A DNA stretch of 64,000 bases from Tillandsia leiboldiana (GCA_029204045.2 CM055069.1:23168825-23232824); one strand, 5' to 3'. Shown: positions 9,171 to 21,062, numbered from the stretch's first letter. Notes: a model not told the origin generated them from the sequence alone. Numbers and translations: made by a program.

Positions 9171-10098
9171 TTCGTTAGAAAATTTCAGAGAAATTCAAGA
9201 AAAACCAGAAAAAGATTGTAAGCACAAATGTGTATCAACTTTAAACAAAAATCATCGTTTCATACAACAAGAATTAGATTATGCCAAATCTATCAATAAT
9301 ATCCAAAAATGAAACGAAAATTTACAAAAATTAAATCCCTTAAAGTTGAACACCTTCAATTGCATCTAACTTGATCTTATGAGTAATGCCTTTATCAAAG
9401 CATCAATTCAGTAAAGAAAATGAAATACAAAGATCAATAGATGTTTGAAATCCCAAATATAGTAGATAATGTATCTTGACAATCTGTTGAAGAGAGTGGC
9501 TCTTTGAGCATCTTTCTTTAAAAACCCACCTTATACCAACCTTGAAATTTGACGGAGTCAAGTATTTCAACATGCATTTTTCATAATCAAAAATTTGAAC
9601 AACCATGCTTGGTATACATGTGGTAGCTGCACACAATACTCGGACGACCGAGGTGGTAGCTCTTTCCTCCATGTGGTGGTAGTTTTCACACTCCTCATTG
9701 GGATGTAACTCTTTCCACATCTTTTGAGCATTTTACTTTTCTTTGACTCCCCCTCAATTGGCTATCAATTATTTAAGATATAAAGTATTCAACCAAAAAT
9801 TGATCTCGATTTCATACTCGACTAAGCAGTCAAATAAGATAATGACTATACCAAGAGATCATTGAGAGAGAGAAATTGACTTTGATCACTCAGAAGATGA
9901 TTTAATTAACATAAATGATCATTGCAACAGTGAAATATTATGATGGCAAAAGCATAATAAATTTCTAAATGTGCGAAAAGATGCAATTAAAGTCAATTAT
10001 GATCTATGCTCAATTAGTGTCCTATGTACAAACATAGATAATGAACAAAACAAAAACAAAAACAAAACCTATCCTAAGCAAAGGTTTCAAAAAGAAGT
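9171..10098 (-). other. Spacer between pol and the internal promoter, with conserved stem-loop
   Basis: AT-rich and non-coding. The minus strand contains GAGGGGGAGTC near 9760 and, at 9590-9700, repeated CTACCAC motifs around a stem-loop CTCGG-loop-CCGAG (9639-9652). The block is nearly unchanged in SIRE-2 (38636-38790), although SIRE-2 lacks pol. Confidence 0.65.
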
Positions 10099-11286
10099 TT
10101 ATTTCAAGGAAAGCATTCCAATTGCTTTTCGCAAATGAATAAAACGTTTTTGATCCAAAGGTTTTGTTAGAATGTCAGCTAATTGATCCTCAGTTGAAAT
10201 ATATGAAAGTTGAAGAATATTTGATTCAACTAGCTCTCTAAGAAAATGATATCTAAGTTCAATATGTTTTGTTCTAGAGTGCAACACAGGGTTTTTAGAA
10301 ATGTTAATTGCTCTTGTTACCGAAGATGCTGAAATCCGGAAGTCGCTCAGTACGCTTTTCATCCAAATGAGTTGAGTTGAACAACTTCCAGCTGAAATGT
10401 ATTCCGCTTCGGCAGTCGAGAGTGCTATGCAATTCTGCTTTTTACTGTGCCATGCAACAAGGCAATGGGCAAGATAGAAGCATGCACCACTCGTGCTTTT
10501 CCGATCATCCACTGATCCTGCCCAATCGGCATCTGAGTATCCAACAATATCCAAACTTGTTCCCATAGGATACCAAATTCCGAAATTAATTGATCCTTTG
10601 ATATACCGGATGATCCTTTTCACCGCTTTCAGGTGAACCTCCTTTGGTGCAGATTGATATCTCGCGCAGATCCCAACACCAAAAGATATATCCGGGCGAC
10701 TAGCCGTGAGGTAAAGTAGACTTCCAATCATACTTCGATATAGTTTCTCGTCTACATTCTCACTTTGTGATTCACTTCCAAGTCCCTTGTGGCTAGTTCC
10801 CATTGGAGTCGGAAAGTCCTTCGAATTTTCAAGATCAAACTTTTTAACCAACTCCATTGCATACTTGGATTGACTCAAGTGAATACCTTCATCATTTTGT
10901 TTAATTTGCAATCCAAGGAAATAAGTCAATTCGCCCATCATGGACATCTCAAATTCGCTTTCCATGGTCTCCGCGAATTTAGAAGCATCATTATCTCTTG
11001 TTGCGCCAAATACAATGTCATCGACATAGATTTGTGCTACAATGAAATTGCTTTGATAATGCTTCACAAAGAGAGTCCTATCAGCTCCCCCTCGAGTGTA
11101 GCCCTTCTCCAAAAGGTGCTTTGTCAACCTTTCGTACCATGCTCGCGGTGCTTGTTTCAGACCGTAAAGAGCCTTTTTCAAACGAAAAACATGGTTAGGT
11201 TGTTTATGGTCTTCAAAACCTTTCGGTTGAGCCACATAAACTTCCTCATTTAACAACCCATTTAGAAATGCGCTCTTAACGTCCAT
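10099..11286 (-). pseudogene. pol: SIRE-1 reverse transcriptase/RNase H, first assembled copy
   Basis: A 395-codon segment identical in length and product to 16498-17685, where the domains are described. It starts at MDVKSAFLNG directly after an in-frame TAA. It is most likely the same genomic locus seen twice across the N gap. Confidence 0.85.
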
Positions 11287-12618
11287 TTAAAATAATTTGA
11301 TTTTAAAATGACAAGCAATAGCAAACAGTATACGAATGGACTCGAGTCTAGCTACAGGGGCGAATGTTTCATCAAAGTCTATACCTTCTACTTGAGAGTA
11401 GCCTTGAGCAACTAATCGTGCCTTGTTCCTGATGATAGTACCATCCTCATTCTTCTTGTTCTTGAAGATCCATTTGGTACCTATCACATTATGTTGCTTT
11501 GGAGGCTTCGTTAATTCCCAGACTTTGTTTCGCTCAAATTGATGGAGCTCTTCCTGCATTGCTTTAATCCAGTAGTCATCCTGAAGAGCTTCATCTATGT
11601 TCTTTGGTTCGATTAAAGATACGTAGCAAGCGAATCCACAAACCAACTGCCTCCGAGTTCTAACTCCTTCTTGTGGATCTCCAATAATATTCGATTCCGG
11701 ATGATCCTTGGAGATTCGTAGCGTTTGTTGAAACGGAGTACTCGGAGATATATGAGATGATTCCTGCACATTAGATAAACTTGAAGAACCATTAGATGCA
11801 TCATTAATATTGGAAGTATTATTATGAGAAGATGCAACGGCAGGAGAATCATCATCTAGAGAAATATCGAGGGTAGATTTTTCAGATGCAAAGTGAAAAG
11901 CTTCATCTACTTTAACATTTATAGATTCTACGATCGTCTTAGATTCCAAGTTAAATACTCGATATGCTCTACTATTAGTAGAATACCCCAAGAAAATCCC
12001 TTCGTCACTTCGTGAGTCAAACTTTCCAAGATTTTCACGGTCACGTAAAATGTAACACCGACTCCCGAAGATGCGAAAATATTTGATATTGGGTTTTCTA
12101 CCACACCATAGTTCATATGGTGTATTTAACGTTCCCGGGCACAAAAACACTCGATTAATGACATAGACAGCGGTGTTCACAGCTTCAGCCCAAAAATGTA
12201 GCGGTAGGTTCCGGCTATGAAGCATCACACGCGCCATCTCTTGAACAACCCTATTTTTGCGCTCGACAACACCATTCTGTTGAGGTGTATAGGGTGCAGA
12301 GAATTCATGTTTAATACCGTTTGAAGTACAAAAGTCAATGAATTTAGAATTAATGAATTCTCCACCTCTATCACTTCTAACACGAATGATCTTTTCATTC
12401 TTTTCAATCATAATACGAAGGCAAATCTCGTGAAAAGAATCAAAAGTATCAGCTTTCTCTTTTAAAAATGCTACCCAAGAATACCGAGAGAAATCATCAA
12501 CCAATAAGAAAATATACCATTTACCTCCCAAAGATGGTTGACGAGTAGGCCAAAAGAAAGAAAAAAAATAGTCTACATAAACTACACAACATTTTAATCG
12601 TAGAACGATTAAAGACAA
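11287..12618 (-). pseudogene. pol: SIRE-1 integrase core and RT start, first assembled copy
   Basis: The same 443-codon product as 17686-19017 (described there). It ends at the in-frame TAA before MDVKSAF. Probably an assembly duplicate. Confidence 0.85.
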
Positions 12619-13897
12619 GGAAGGGTTTCACCTTTGCATACCCAACCTTTTGAGTTTTGGAGTATGTTGGCAATGGTTGAGAAGTTTTCCTTGATGAAGA
12701 CGTTTTGTCTGATTGATCTTTTTCTTTTGTCATCGTCTTGTTTGGAGTACTACCAACGTTCTTTTCTTTTGAAAAATCCTTCTTTGAATTCTGGGGAGTG
12801 AACTTATTGGTAGCAGTTGCAAGATGTGGTTGATTTGATCTTTGAGCTCCAATCTTGCAATTTCTTTCAATGTGCCCTGCAAAATTACAACGAAAACATA
12901 CCTTAGTGCTTGACGATTCCGAAGAGGATGAAGTAGGCTTGTTGTCGTTGGTTGTCGTGAATTCCGGTGTCGGAGGAGGAGATACCGACTGAGGCACAAA
13001 GACTGTCCTAACCGAACTAAAATTGTCTTCAGTTCGATTGTATCCGGGCCGAACTTGTTGTTTGACCAAGACCAAGAAGTTTATCCAACTTACTCCTTCC
13101 AGAAGAAAATTGCTGTAAGTCATCCTTGAGTTGGCAAATGGTCTCTGTCATTTCCAATTTTTTTCCCGTCGGGCCTCGCCGTAGAGCTTCAAGAAGTAAT
13201 TCGCTTTGTTCACATATCTATATATTCTTCTCGAGTTGCTCATTGGACTCTTGAACGAAACATTTGCTTTTATCAGATTATCCCTTTCCACTTCAAGATC
13301 GGTCGAGAGAGAAGTTACCCTTTTTACTTTCTTCTTCGAGATCCTGCAATCTCCCTCTCAAACCCCTTGTTTTGCTTAGCCGGTTTTCTTTGAATCCGTA
13401 AAGGTCTGTGATAGGCTAGAGCGAAATCTTCACCTTCCGGAATCATCCGATTCGTTGTCCGTTGCATTCTTTTCAACAGTGGAGTTGGACAATGACTCGG
13501 ATGTACTTGCCATAAAGCACATGAAGGGTAAGATATGGACGCGTGGAATGCCGTGGAGCTCTTTTCCTTCATCACTTGAAGACCGACCATTGGGGGACGT
13601 GGAAGTTGTCATCCCAAGTGACGACTTGCATCGCCTTCTTCTTTGCCGGATACTTGTTAGGACACACTCCGTTGCAATGTGGCCGTAGCCTCGACATTTG
13701 AAGCATTGTAGTTGTCCCTCTGAACTTTTCTTATCCTTTGAGAAGTTCTCTTGCTTTCTTGACTTGTAACTTGAAGTACCCTTGCCTTTGTTCGACTTTC
13801 CGAAGGATGGAGATTTGCTTGAATTACCCCTTCAAAGTTGCGGCGAAACTTCCTTGTCAAGAGAGCAGCTGCTTCTCAATTCCTCCATAGGAAGGTT
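12619..13897 (-). pseudogene. gag: SIRE-1 gag, first assembled copy, shifted and cut at contig end
   Basis: Aligns with 19018-20295 but carries many single-base insertions and deletions, rising towards the N gap, for example around 13040, 13165, 13325, 13395, 13580 and 13850. The frame breaks into pieces. Errors concentrated at a contig end suggest low-coverage long-read sequence rather than biological decay. Confidence 0.75.
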
Positions 13898-13997
13898 NNN
13901 NNNNNNNNNNNNNNNNNNNNNNNNNNNNNNNNNNNNNNNNNNNNNNNNNNNNNNNNNNNNNNNNNNNNNNNNNNNNNNNNNNNNNNNNNNNNNNNNN
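13898..13997. other. Assembly gap (100 N)
   Basis: Exactly 100 N, a conventional scaffold-gap size. Sequence on its right (from 13998) restarts at the same point as 7593, and sequence on its left ends at a point equivalent to 20295. Confidence 0.98.
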
Positions 13998-14860
13998 GCA
14001 TTCGATCCCATCTCAAGACTTTCGTCTGCAATTTGGAAGGATATTGTAACACGTGATAAAGTTTAGAAACCGGTACTCAAGACGAAGTTCTTGGATCTAA
14101 TCGATTTCTCCGTTGATTGCGTTCCTTCCAAACAAATTCCCTTTATAACCATTTGCCACAAAGTGTTTGTCAAAACCTTTCCCTTCAGGTAATTACTCCT
14201 GTCTTGCTGGCAGGCATTCCCAAAACCTCGCCAATCAATTGTGGAGTAATTTTGAATCTTGTGCCTTGGATATTCGTGTAAAATTCCATTGGACCGTTTT
14301 CAATTTCTCGAAGGTGCCGTGCATTTGTATAGAAGGCCCTTACAAGATGCAGACAGTATCCAAGCACTTCTGGAAATCGACAAAACTTGAATAAGATTTG
14401 CTTGTTCAATCAGAATGCCAAACTCAGGGGAGTGATCTCGTAGAGCCTCAATATTAACATGCCTCTCACCAATGCATTCACGATTCTCAAATGCCCTTAG
14501 ACGATCCGCATTAACGAACACTTGTTCCTCACGAGGTGGAGAATCCGGAATAATCGGTTCGTTAGACATGAAACCTCATGCTCGTCCAAACCGTCGAGCA
14601 AGTCGTTTCCTTTTCACCGAGATGGTTGGTGCAGTCATAGGTGCTTTACCTTTGTCCATGGGTGCTTTTTCTTTCGATGCATCAGGCATTGATTCATCAT
14701 CATCTGTTAATTCAGTCCAGTCTATCTCTTGACAATCTACTTCTGTGTCGCTGATCACATGGAAAACTCACCCTTTTGTTGTGTTTCTTAGCTCTCTTTA
14801 ATTTGTTTGTGGCCCGAGTGTGCACCATAGTGACCAATAAAAGAATAATCCATGAGAATC
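13998..14860 (-). pseudogene. Second assembled copy of the extra ORF, truncated and shifted
   Basis: Aligns with 7593-8460. Single-base differences near 14030, 14090, 14190, 14385, 14760 and 14785 break the frame, and the 3' end is lost in the gap. The differences again concentrate near the contig end. Confidence 0.75.
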
Positions 14861-14889
14861 CCATTGATCCAAGTGTCTTAAGAAGATTG

Positions 14890-15560
14890 AAATCCTGTGT
14901 GCAACAACTCAAGAACACGAAAAATTGTTAATTTTTAAAGATTTGAAAAATTATACCAAACATCATAATCATGTAGAGAGACTAGGAAATAAATTAGTTT
15001 TGCAAAAAGACTTTTAAAATAGATCAATTGCATGATTTTCGAAAATCCTTATTATATGCCCTAAAACCGAAATTTTAGAAATCGAAGTCTAAAAATCCGT
15101 TAATCAGGAGAATACCTAGCATATAATCAAAACTAATCTACTCAGAGTTCTTATTTCAAAAGAAATTTGATCAAAAACCATCCACAAACAAAGTTGATCA
15201 CAAGAATTCATCACGTTTGAGGAGGAATAGAGAAAAACGGTGAAAAACCGAGATTTTGATCAATAAAACTTACTTGGAGTTGAAGAACTTGAGTTTGAAA
15301 GCTTCCAAGAAGGGTGAAATCTAGAGAGAGAAGCTCTGGAAACTTTGGAACAAAAGATTGGAGTAAGAGAAATCAAAACCCTTTTGTTCTTTATAAAACC
15401 CTAGCCGCGATCCGGATCAGACCATGCTTGCGATCCGGATCGGCTACCCGCAGTGAGAAACTGCGTTCGGGATCCGGATCGGCAGGTCCAATCCGGATCG
15501 TCAGCCCGAAGAAGAATACCTGCGTTCGGGATCCGGATCATCTTGCCCGATCCGGATCGG
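14890..15560 (-). promoter_or_regulatory. Second assembled copy of intron and internal promoter block
   Basis: Aligns with 8491-9160: the same donor and acceptor, the same TATA-like box and the same three pairs of GATCCGGATC-like motifs. Confidence 0.6.
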
Positions 15561-16497
15561 CTCCAACTTTTTCGTTAGAAATTTCAGAGAAATTCAAGAA
15601 AAACCAGAAAAAGATTGTAAGCACAAATGTGTATCAACTTTAAACAAAAATCATCGTTTCATACAACAAGAATTAGATTATGCCAAATCTATCAATAATA
15701 TCCAAAAATGAAACGAAAATTTACAAAAATTAAATCCCTTAAAGTTGAACACCTTCAATTGCATCTAACTTGATCTTATGAGTAATGCCTTTATCAAAGC
15801 ATCAATTCAGTAAAGAAAATGAAATACAAAGATCAATAGATGTTTGAAATCCCAAATATAGTAGATAATGTATCTTGACAATCTGTTGAAGAGAGTGGCT
15901 CTTTGAGCATCTTTCTTTAAAAACCCACCTTATACCAACCTTGAAATTTGACGGAGTCAAGTATTTCAACATGCATTTTTCATAATCAAAAATTTGAACA
16001 ACCATGCTTGGTATACATGTGGTAGCTGCACACAATACTCGGACGACCGAGGTGGTAGCTCTTTCCTCCATGTGGTGGTAGTTTTCACACTCCTCATTGG
16101 GATGTAACTCTTTCCACATCTTTTGAGCATTTTACTTTTCTTTGACTCCCCCTCAATTGGCTATCAATTATTTAAGATATAAAGTATTCAACCAAAAATT
16201 GATCTCGATTTCATACTCGACTAAGCAGTCAAATAAGATAATGACTATACCAAGAGATCATTGAGAGAGAGAAATTGACTTTGATCACTCAGAAGATGAT
16301 TTAATTAACATAAATGATCATTGCAACAGTGAAATATTATGATGGCAAAAGCATAATAAATTTCTAAATGTGCGAAAAGATGCAATTAAAGTCAATTATG
16401 ATCTATGCTCAATTAGTGTCCTATGTACAAACATAGATAATGAACAAAACAAAAACAAAAACAAAACCTATCCTAAGCAAAGGTTTCAAAAAGAAGT
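15561..16497 (-). other. Second assembled copy of the pol-ORF spacer
   Basis: Aligns with 9162-10098 with almost no differences, including the CTCGG/CCGAG stem-loop (16038-16051). No gene. Confidence 0.7.
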
Positions 16498-17685
16498 TTA
16501 TTTCAAGGAAAGCATTCCAATTGCTTTTCGCAAATGAATAAAACGTTTTTGATCCAAAGGTTTTGTTAGAATGTCAGCTAATTGATCCTCAGTTGAAATA
16601 TATGAAAGTTGAAGAATATTTGATTCAACTAGCTCTCTAAGAAAATGATATCTAAGTTCAATATGTTTTGTTCTAGAGTGCAACACAGGGTTTTTAGAAA
16701 TGTTAATTGCTCTTGTTACCGAAGATGCTGAAATCCGGAAGTCGCTCAGTACGCTTTTCATCCAAATGAGTTGAGTTGAACAACTTCCAGCTGAAATGTA
16801 TTCCGCTTCGGCAGTCGAGAGTGCTATGCAATTCTGCTTTTTACTGTGCCATGCAACAAGGCAATGGGCAAGATAGAAGCATGCACCACTCGTGCTTTTC
16901 CGATCATCCACTGATCCTGCCCAATCGGCATCTGAGTATCCAACAATATCCAAACTTGTTCCCATAGGATACCAAATTCCGAAATTAATTGATCCTTTGA
17001 TATACCGGATGATCCTTTTCACCGCTTTCAGGTGAACCTCCTTTGGTGCAGATTGATATCTCGCGCAGATCCCAACACCAAAAGATATATCCGGGCGACT
17101 AGCCGTGAGGTAAAGTAGACTTCCAATCATACTTCGATATAGTTTCTCGTCTACATTCTCACTTTGTGATTCACTTCCAAGTCCCTTGTGGCTAGTTCCC
17201 ATTGGAGTCGGAAAGTCCTTCGAATTTTCAAGATCAAACTTTTTAACCAACTCCATTGCATACTTGGATTGACTCAAGTGAATACCTTCATCATTTTGTT
17301 TAATTTGCAATCCAAGGAAATAAGTCAATTCGCCCATCATGGACATCTCAAATTCGCTTTCCATGGTCTCCGCGAATTTAGAAGCATCATTATCTCTTGT
17401 TGCGCCAAATACAATGTCATCGACATAGATTTGTGCTACAATGAAATTGCTTTGATAATGCTTCACAAAGAGAGTCCTATCAGCTCCCCCTCGAGTGTAG
17501 CCCTTCTCCAAAAGGTGCTTTGTCAACCTTTCGTACCATGCTCGCGGTGCTTGTTTCAGACCGTAAAGAGCCTTTTTCAAACGAAAAACATGGTTAGGTT
17601 GTTTATGGTCTTCAAAACCTTTCGGTTGAGCCACATAAACTTCCTCATTTAACAACCCATTTAGAAATGCGCTCTTAACGTCCAT
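16498..17685 (-). pseudogene. pol: SIRE-1 reverse transcriptase/RNase H (pol, downstream part)
   Basis: A 395-codon stretch. It begins MDVKSAFLNG (RT fingers/palm), has YGLKQAPRAWYERL, the polymerase motif YVDD at residues 87-90, and a Ty1/copia RNase H with SDADWAG, KSTSGACFYL, STAEAEY and TKHIELRYHF, ending near DILTKPL. All these motifs are intact. The only break is an in-frame TAA directly before its first Met, where copia proteins normally read straight through into this sequence, so RT is split in two. Together with 17686-19017 it makes an 839-codon pol remnant. Readthrough cannot be excluded, but nonsense is simpler. Confidence 0.9.
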
Positions 17686-19017
17686 TTAAAATAATTTGAT
17701 TTTAAAATGACAAGCAATAGCAAACAGTATACGAATGGACTCGAGTCTAGCTACAGGGGCGAATGTTTCATCAAAGTCTATACCTTCTACTTGAGAGTAG
17801 CCTTGAGCAACTAATCGTGCCTTGTTCCTGATGATAGTACCATCCTCATTCTTCTTGTTCTTGAAGATCCATTTGGTACCTATCACATTATGTTGCTTTG
17901 GAGGCTTCGTTAATTCCCAGACTTTGTTTCGCTCAAATTGATGGAGCTCTTCCTGCATTGCTTTAATCCAGTAGTCATCCTGAAGAGCTTCATCTATGTT
18001 CTTTGGTTCGATTAAAGATACGTAGCAAGCGAATCCACAAACCAACTGCCTCCGAGTTCTAACTCCTTCTTGTGGATCTCCAATAATATTCGATTCCGGA
18101 TGATCCTTGGAGATTCGTAGCGTTTGTTGAAACGGAGTACTCGGAGATATATGAGATGATTCCTGCACATTAGATAAACTTGAAGAACCATTAGATGCAT
18201 CATTAATATTGGAAGTATTATTATGAGAAGATGCAACGGCAGGAGAATCATCATCTAGAGAAATATCGAGGGTAGATTTTTCAGATGCAAAGTGAAAAGC
18301 TTCATCTACTTTAACATTTATAGATTCTACGATCGTCTTAGATTCCAAGTTAAATACTCGATATGCTCTACTATTAGTAGAATACCCCAAGAAAATCCCT
18401 TCGTCACTTCGTGAGTCAAACTTTCCAAGATTTTCACGGTCACGTAAAATGTAACACCGACTCCCGAAGATGCGAAAATATTTGATATTGGGTTTTCTAC
18501 CACACCATAGTTCATATGGTGTATTTAACGTTCCCGGGCACAAAAACACTCGATTAATGACATAGACAGCGGTGTTCACAGCTTCAGCCCAAAAATGTAG
18601 CGGTAGGTTCCGGCTATGAAGCATCACACGCGCCATCTCTTGAACAACCCTATTTTTGCGCTCGACAACACCATTCTGTTGAGGTGTATAGGGTGCAGAG
18701 AATTCATGTTTAATACCGTTTGAAGTACAAAAGTCAATGAATTTAGAATTAATGAATTCTCCACCTCTATCACTTCTAACACGAATGATCTTTTCATTCT
18801 TTTCAATCATAATACGAAGGCAAATCTCGTGAAAAGAATCAAAAGTATCAGCTTTCTCTTTTAAAAATGCTACCCAAGAATACCGAGAGAAATCATCAAC
18901 CAATAAGAAAATATACCATTTACCTCCCAAAGATGGTTGACGAGTAGGCCAAAAGAAAGAAAAAAAATAGTCTACATAAACTACACAACATTTTAATCGT
19001 AGAACGATTAAAGACAA
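17686..19017 (-). pseudogene. pol: SIRE-1 integrase catalytic core and RT N-terminus (pol, upstream part)
   Basis: A 443-codon frame whose recognisable part begins at residue 30 (SLGGKWYIFLLVDDFSRY). The DD35E triad is visible: Asp in VDDFSR (about 41), Asp83 in SDRGGEF and Glu119 in NGVVERKN. A Thr/Ser/Asn-rich linker follows, then the RT start (KWIFKNKKNEDG, KARLVAQGYSQ, DETFAPVARLESIR) up to the TAA. Missing upstream are the protease (no D-S/T-G motif) and the HHCC zinc-binding N-terminus of integrase. Pol homology starts abruptly just after the gag stop, so several hundred codons have been lost. The first Met is not a credible natural start. Confidence 0.88.
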
Positions 19018-21029
19018 GGAAGGGTTTCACCTTTGCATACCCAAACCTTTTGAGTTTTGGAGTATGTTGGCAATGGTTGAGAAGTTTTCCTTGATGAAGA
19101 CGTTTTGTCTGATTGATCTTTTTCTTTTGTCATCGTCTTGTTTGGAGTACTACCAACGTTCTTTTCTTTTGAAAAATCCTTCTTTGAATTCTGGGGAGTG
19201 AACTTATTGGTAGCAGTTGCAAGATGTGGTTGATTTGATCTTTGAGCTCCAATCTTGCAATTTCTTTCAATGTGCCCTGCAAAATTACAACGAAAACATA
19301 CCTTAGTGCTTGACGATTCCGAAGAGGATGAAGTAGGCTTGTTGTCGTTGGTTGTCGTGAATTCCGGTGTCGGAGGAGGAGATACCGACTGAGGCACAAA
19401 GACTGTCCTAACCGAACTAAAATTGTCTTCAGTTCGATTGTATCCGAGGCCGAACTTGTTTGTTTGACCAAGACCAAGAAGTTTATCCAACTTACTCCTT
19501 CCAGAAGAAAATTGCTGTAAGTCATCCTTGAGTTGGCAAATGGTCTCTGTCATTTCCAATTTTTCCCGTCGGGCCTCGCCGTAGAGCTTCAAGAAGTAAT
19601 TCGCTTTGTTCACCATATCTATATAATTCTTCTCGAGTTGCTCATTGGACTCTTGAACGGAAACATTTGCTTTTATCAGATTATCCCTTTCCACTTCAAG
19701 ATCGGTCGAGAGAGAAGTTACCCTTTTTACTTCTTCTTCGAGATCCTGCAATCTCCCTCTCAACCCCTTGTTTTGCTTAGCCGGTTTCTTTGAATCCCGT
19801 AAAGGTCTGTGATAGGCTAGAGCGAAATCTTCACCTTCCGAATCATCCGATTCGTTGTCCGTTGCATTCTTTTCAACAGTGGAGTTGGACAATGACTCGG
19901 ATGTACTTGCCATAAAGCACATGAAGGGTGAAGATATGGACGCGTGGAATGCCGTGGAGCTCTTTTCTTCATCACTTGAAGACGACTCATTTGACGTTGA
20001 GTTGTCATCCCAAGTGACGACTTGCATCGCATTCTTCTTCGCCGGATACTTGTTGGGACACTCCGTTGCAATGTGGCCGTAGCCTCGACATTTGAAGCAT
20101 TGTAGTTGTCCCTCTGAACTTTTCTTATCCTTTGAGAAGTTCTCTTGCTTTCTTGACTTGTAACTTGAAGTACCCTTGCCTTTGTTCGACTTTCCGAAGG
20201 ATGGAGATTTACTTGAATTACCCCTTCGAAAGTTGCGGCGAAACTTCCTTGTCAAGAGAGCGAGCTGCTTCTCAAATTCCTCCATAGGAAGGTTCTCGTC
20301 ATCGTCTGAGGAGGATGTATCCGCGTCTTCTTCCTTAGTTGTTTTCAACGCATAACCTGAAGACTTAGAAGTGGATGCCTTTCCAGAAGAATTGTTAGTA
20401 GTAAACGTCATTTCATATGTTTGTAATGAACCAACTAATTCTTCTACACGTATTTCGTCCGGGTGTTTAATAGTTTCAATAGCTGTAACCTTTGGGCGAA
20501 ATCGTTCAGGGAGAGTTCTTAAGATCTTTCTTAGAATCTTAAATTCTGGAATCTTCTCTCCCAGGTTAGCACATAAGTTTACGATGTCTTGCAATCGTGT
20601 ATAGTAGTCCGTGAAAGATTCATTTTCTGCCATCAAGATAGAGTCAAACTTGCTCGTAAGCATTTGCAGTTTCTGAATCTTCACAAGGTTAGTTCCCTCA
20701 TGTGTAACCTGAAGAACATCCCAGATTTCTTTCGCAGTCTCACATGCCGAGACGCGAGAGAATTCAGTTTGAGATAAGGCATTAAAAATAGCATTAATTC
20801 CCTTGCCATTGTAAGAAGAAGAATCTAACTCTTCCTTGGTCCATTTCGACCTAGGTTTTAAGGTGTGAACATCACCAATAAATTCAGTTGGATTAGACCA
20901 TCCTAATTCAATTGATTGCCACACCCGTTCGTCGATGGAAATTAAAAAGGCTTTCATCCGCACTTTCCAGTACGCATAATTTGTTCCATCTAAGAACGGG
21001 GGTCGGTTGATGTTTCCACCTTCAACCAT
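19008..21029 (-). CDS. gag: SIRE-1 Gag (intact copy)
   Basis: 673 residues, starting at ATG 21027-21029 only 19 bases after the PBS. Gag forms the particle that packages the element RNA. Residues 1-230 are the copia Gag domain typical of Sireviruses (INRPPFLDGTNYAYWKVRM; KIWD/EIWD and LRTLPERF blocks). CCHC zinc knuckles lie at 311-324 (CFKCRGYGHIATEC) and 578-591 (CFRCNFAGHIERNC). Residues about 421-507 are a strong predicted coiled coil. Ser/Thr-rich linkers separate these parts. It ends ...GETLPCL-stop; SIRE-2 Gag ends the same way (GDIFPCLKF), so this stop is probably natural. It overlaps the downstream pol frame by 10 bases. The frame is fully open, in contrast to pol. Confidence 0.93.
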   Translation of the reverse strand: MVEGGNINRPPFLDGTNYAYWKVRMKAFLISIDERVWQSIELGWSNPTEFIGDVHTLKPRSKWTKEELDSSSYNGKGINAIFNALSQTEFSRVSACETAKEIWDVLQVTHEGTNLVKIQKLQMLTSKFDSILMAENESFTDYYTRLQDIVNLCANLGEKIPEFKILRKILRTLPERFRPKVTAIETIKHPDEIRVEELVGSLQTYEMTFTTNNSSGKASTSKSSGYALKTTKEEDADTSSSDDDENLPMEEFEKQLALLTRKFRRNFRRGNSSKSPSFGKSNKGKGTSSYKSRKQENFSKDKKSSEGQLQCFKCRGYGHIATECPNKYPAKKNAMQVVTWDDNSTSNESSSSDEEKSSTAFHASISSPFMCFMASTSESLSNSTVEKNATDNESDDSEGEDFALAYHRPLRDSKKPAKQNKGLRGRLQDLEEEVKRVTSLSTDLEVERDNLIKANVSVQESNEQLEKNYIDMVNKANYFLKLYGEARREKLEMTETICQLKDDLQQFSSGRSKLDKLLGLGQTNKFGLGYNRTEDNFSSVRTVFVPQSVSPPPTPEFTTTNDNKPTSSSSESSSTKVCFRCNFAGHIERNCKIGAQRSNQPHLATATNKFTPQNSKKDFSKEKNVGSTPNKTMTKEKDQSDKTSSSRKTSQPLPTYSKTQKVWVCKGETLPCL

Positions 21030-21048
21030 TGTTTACAACCCTATTCCC

Positions 21049-21060
21049 GCTCCGATACCA
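21049..21060 (-). other. Primer binding site of SIRE-1
   Basis: The minus strand reads TGGTATCGGAGC, one base different from the usual initiator tRNA-Met PBS, two bases inside the 5' LTR. Confidence 0.9.
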
Positions 21061-21062
21061 CT

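Noticed and set aside
10377..11253. Plus-strand frames of 63 and 154 codons opposite pol (also 16776-17652)
   Set aside because: Antisense shadows of the conserved RT/RNase H coding strand.
7593..20295. True biological tandem duplication inside SIRE-1
   Set aside because: The 100-N gap, identical middle and error-rich contig ends favour an unmerged assembly overlap. Kept as a finding for checking, not called as biology.
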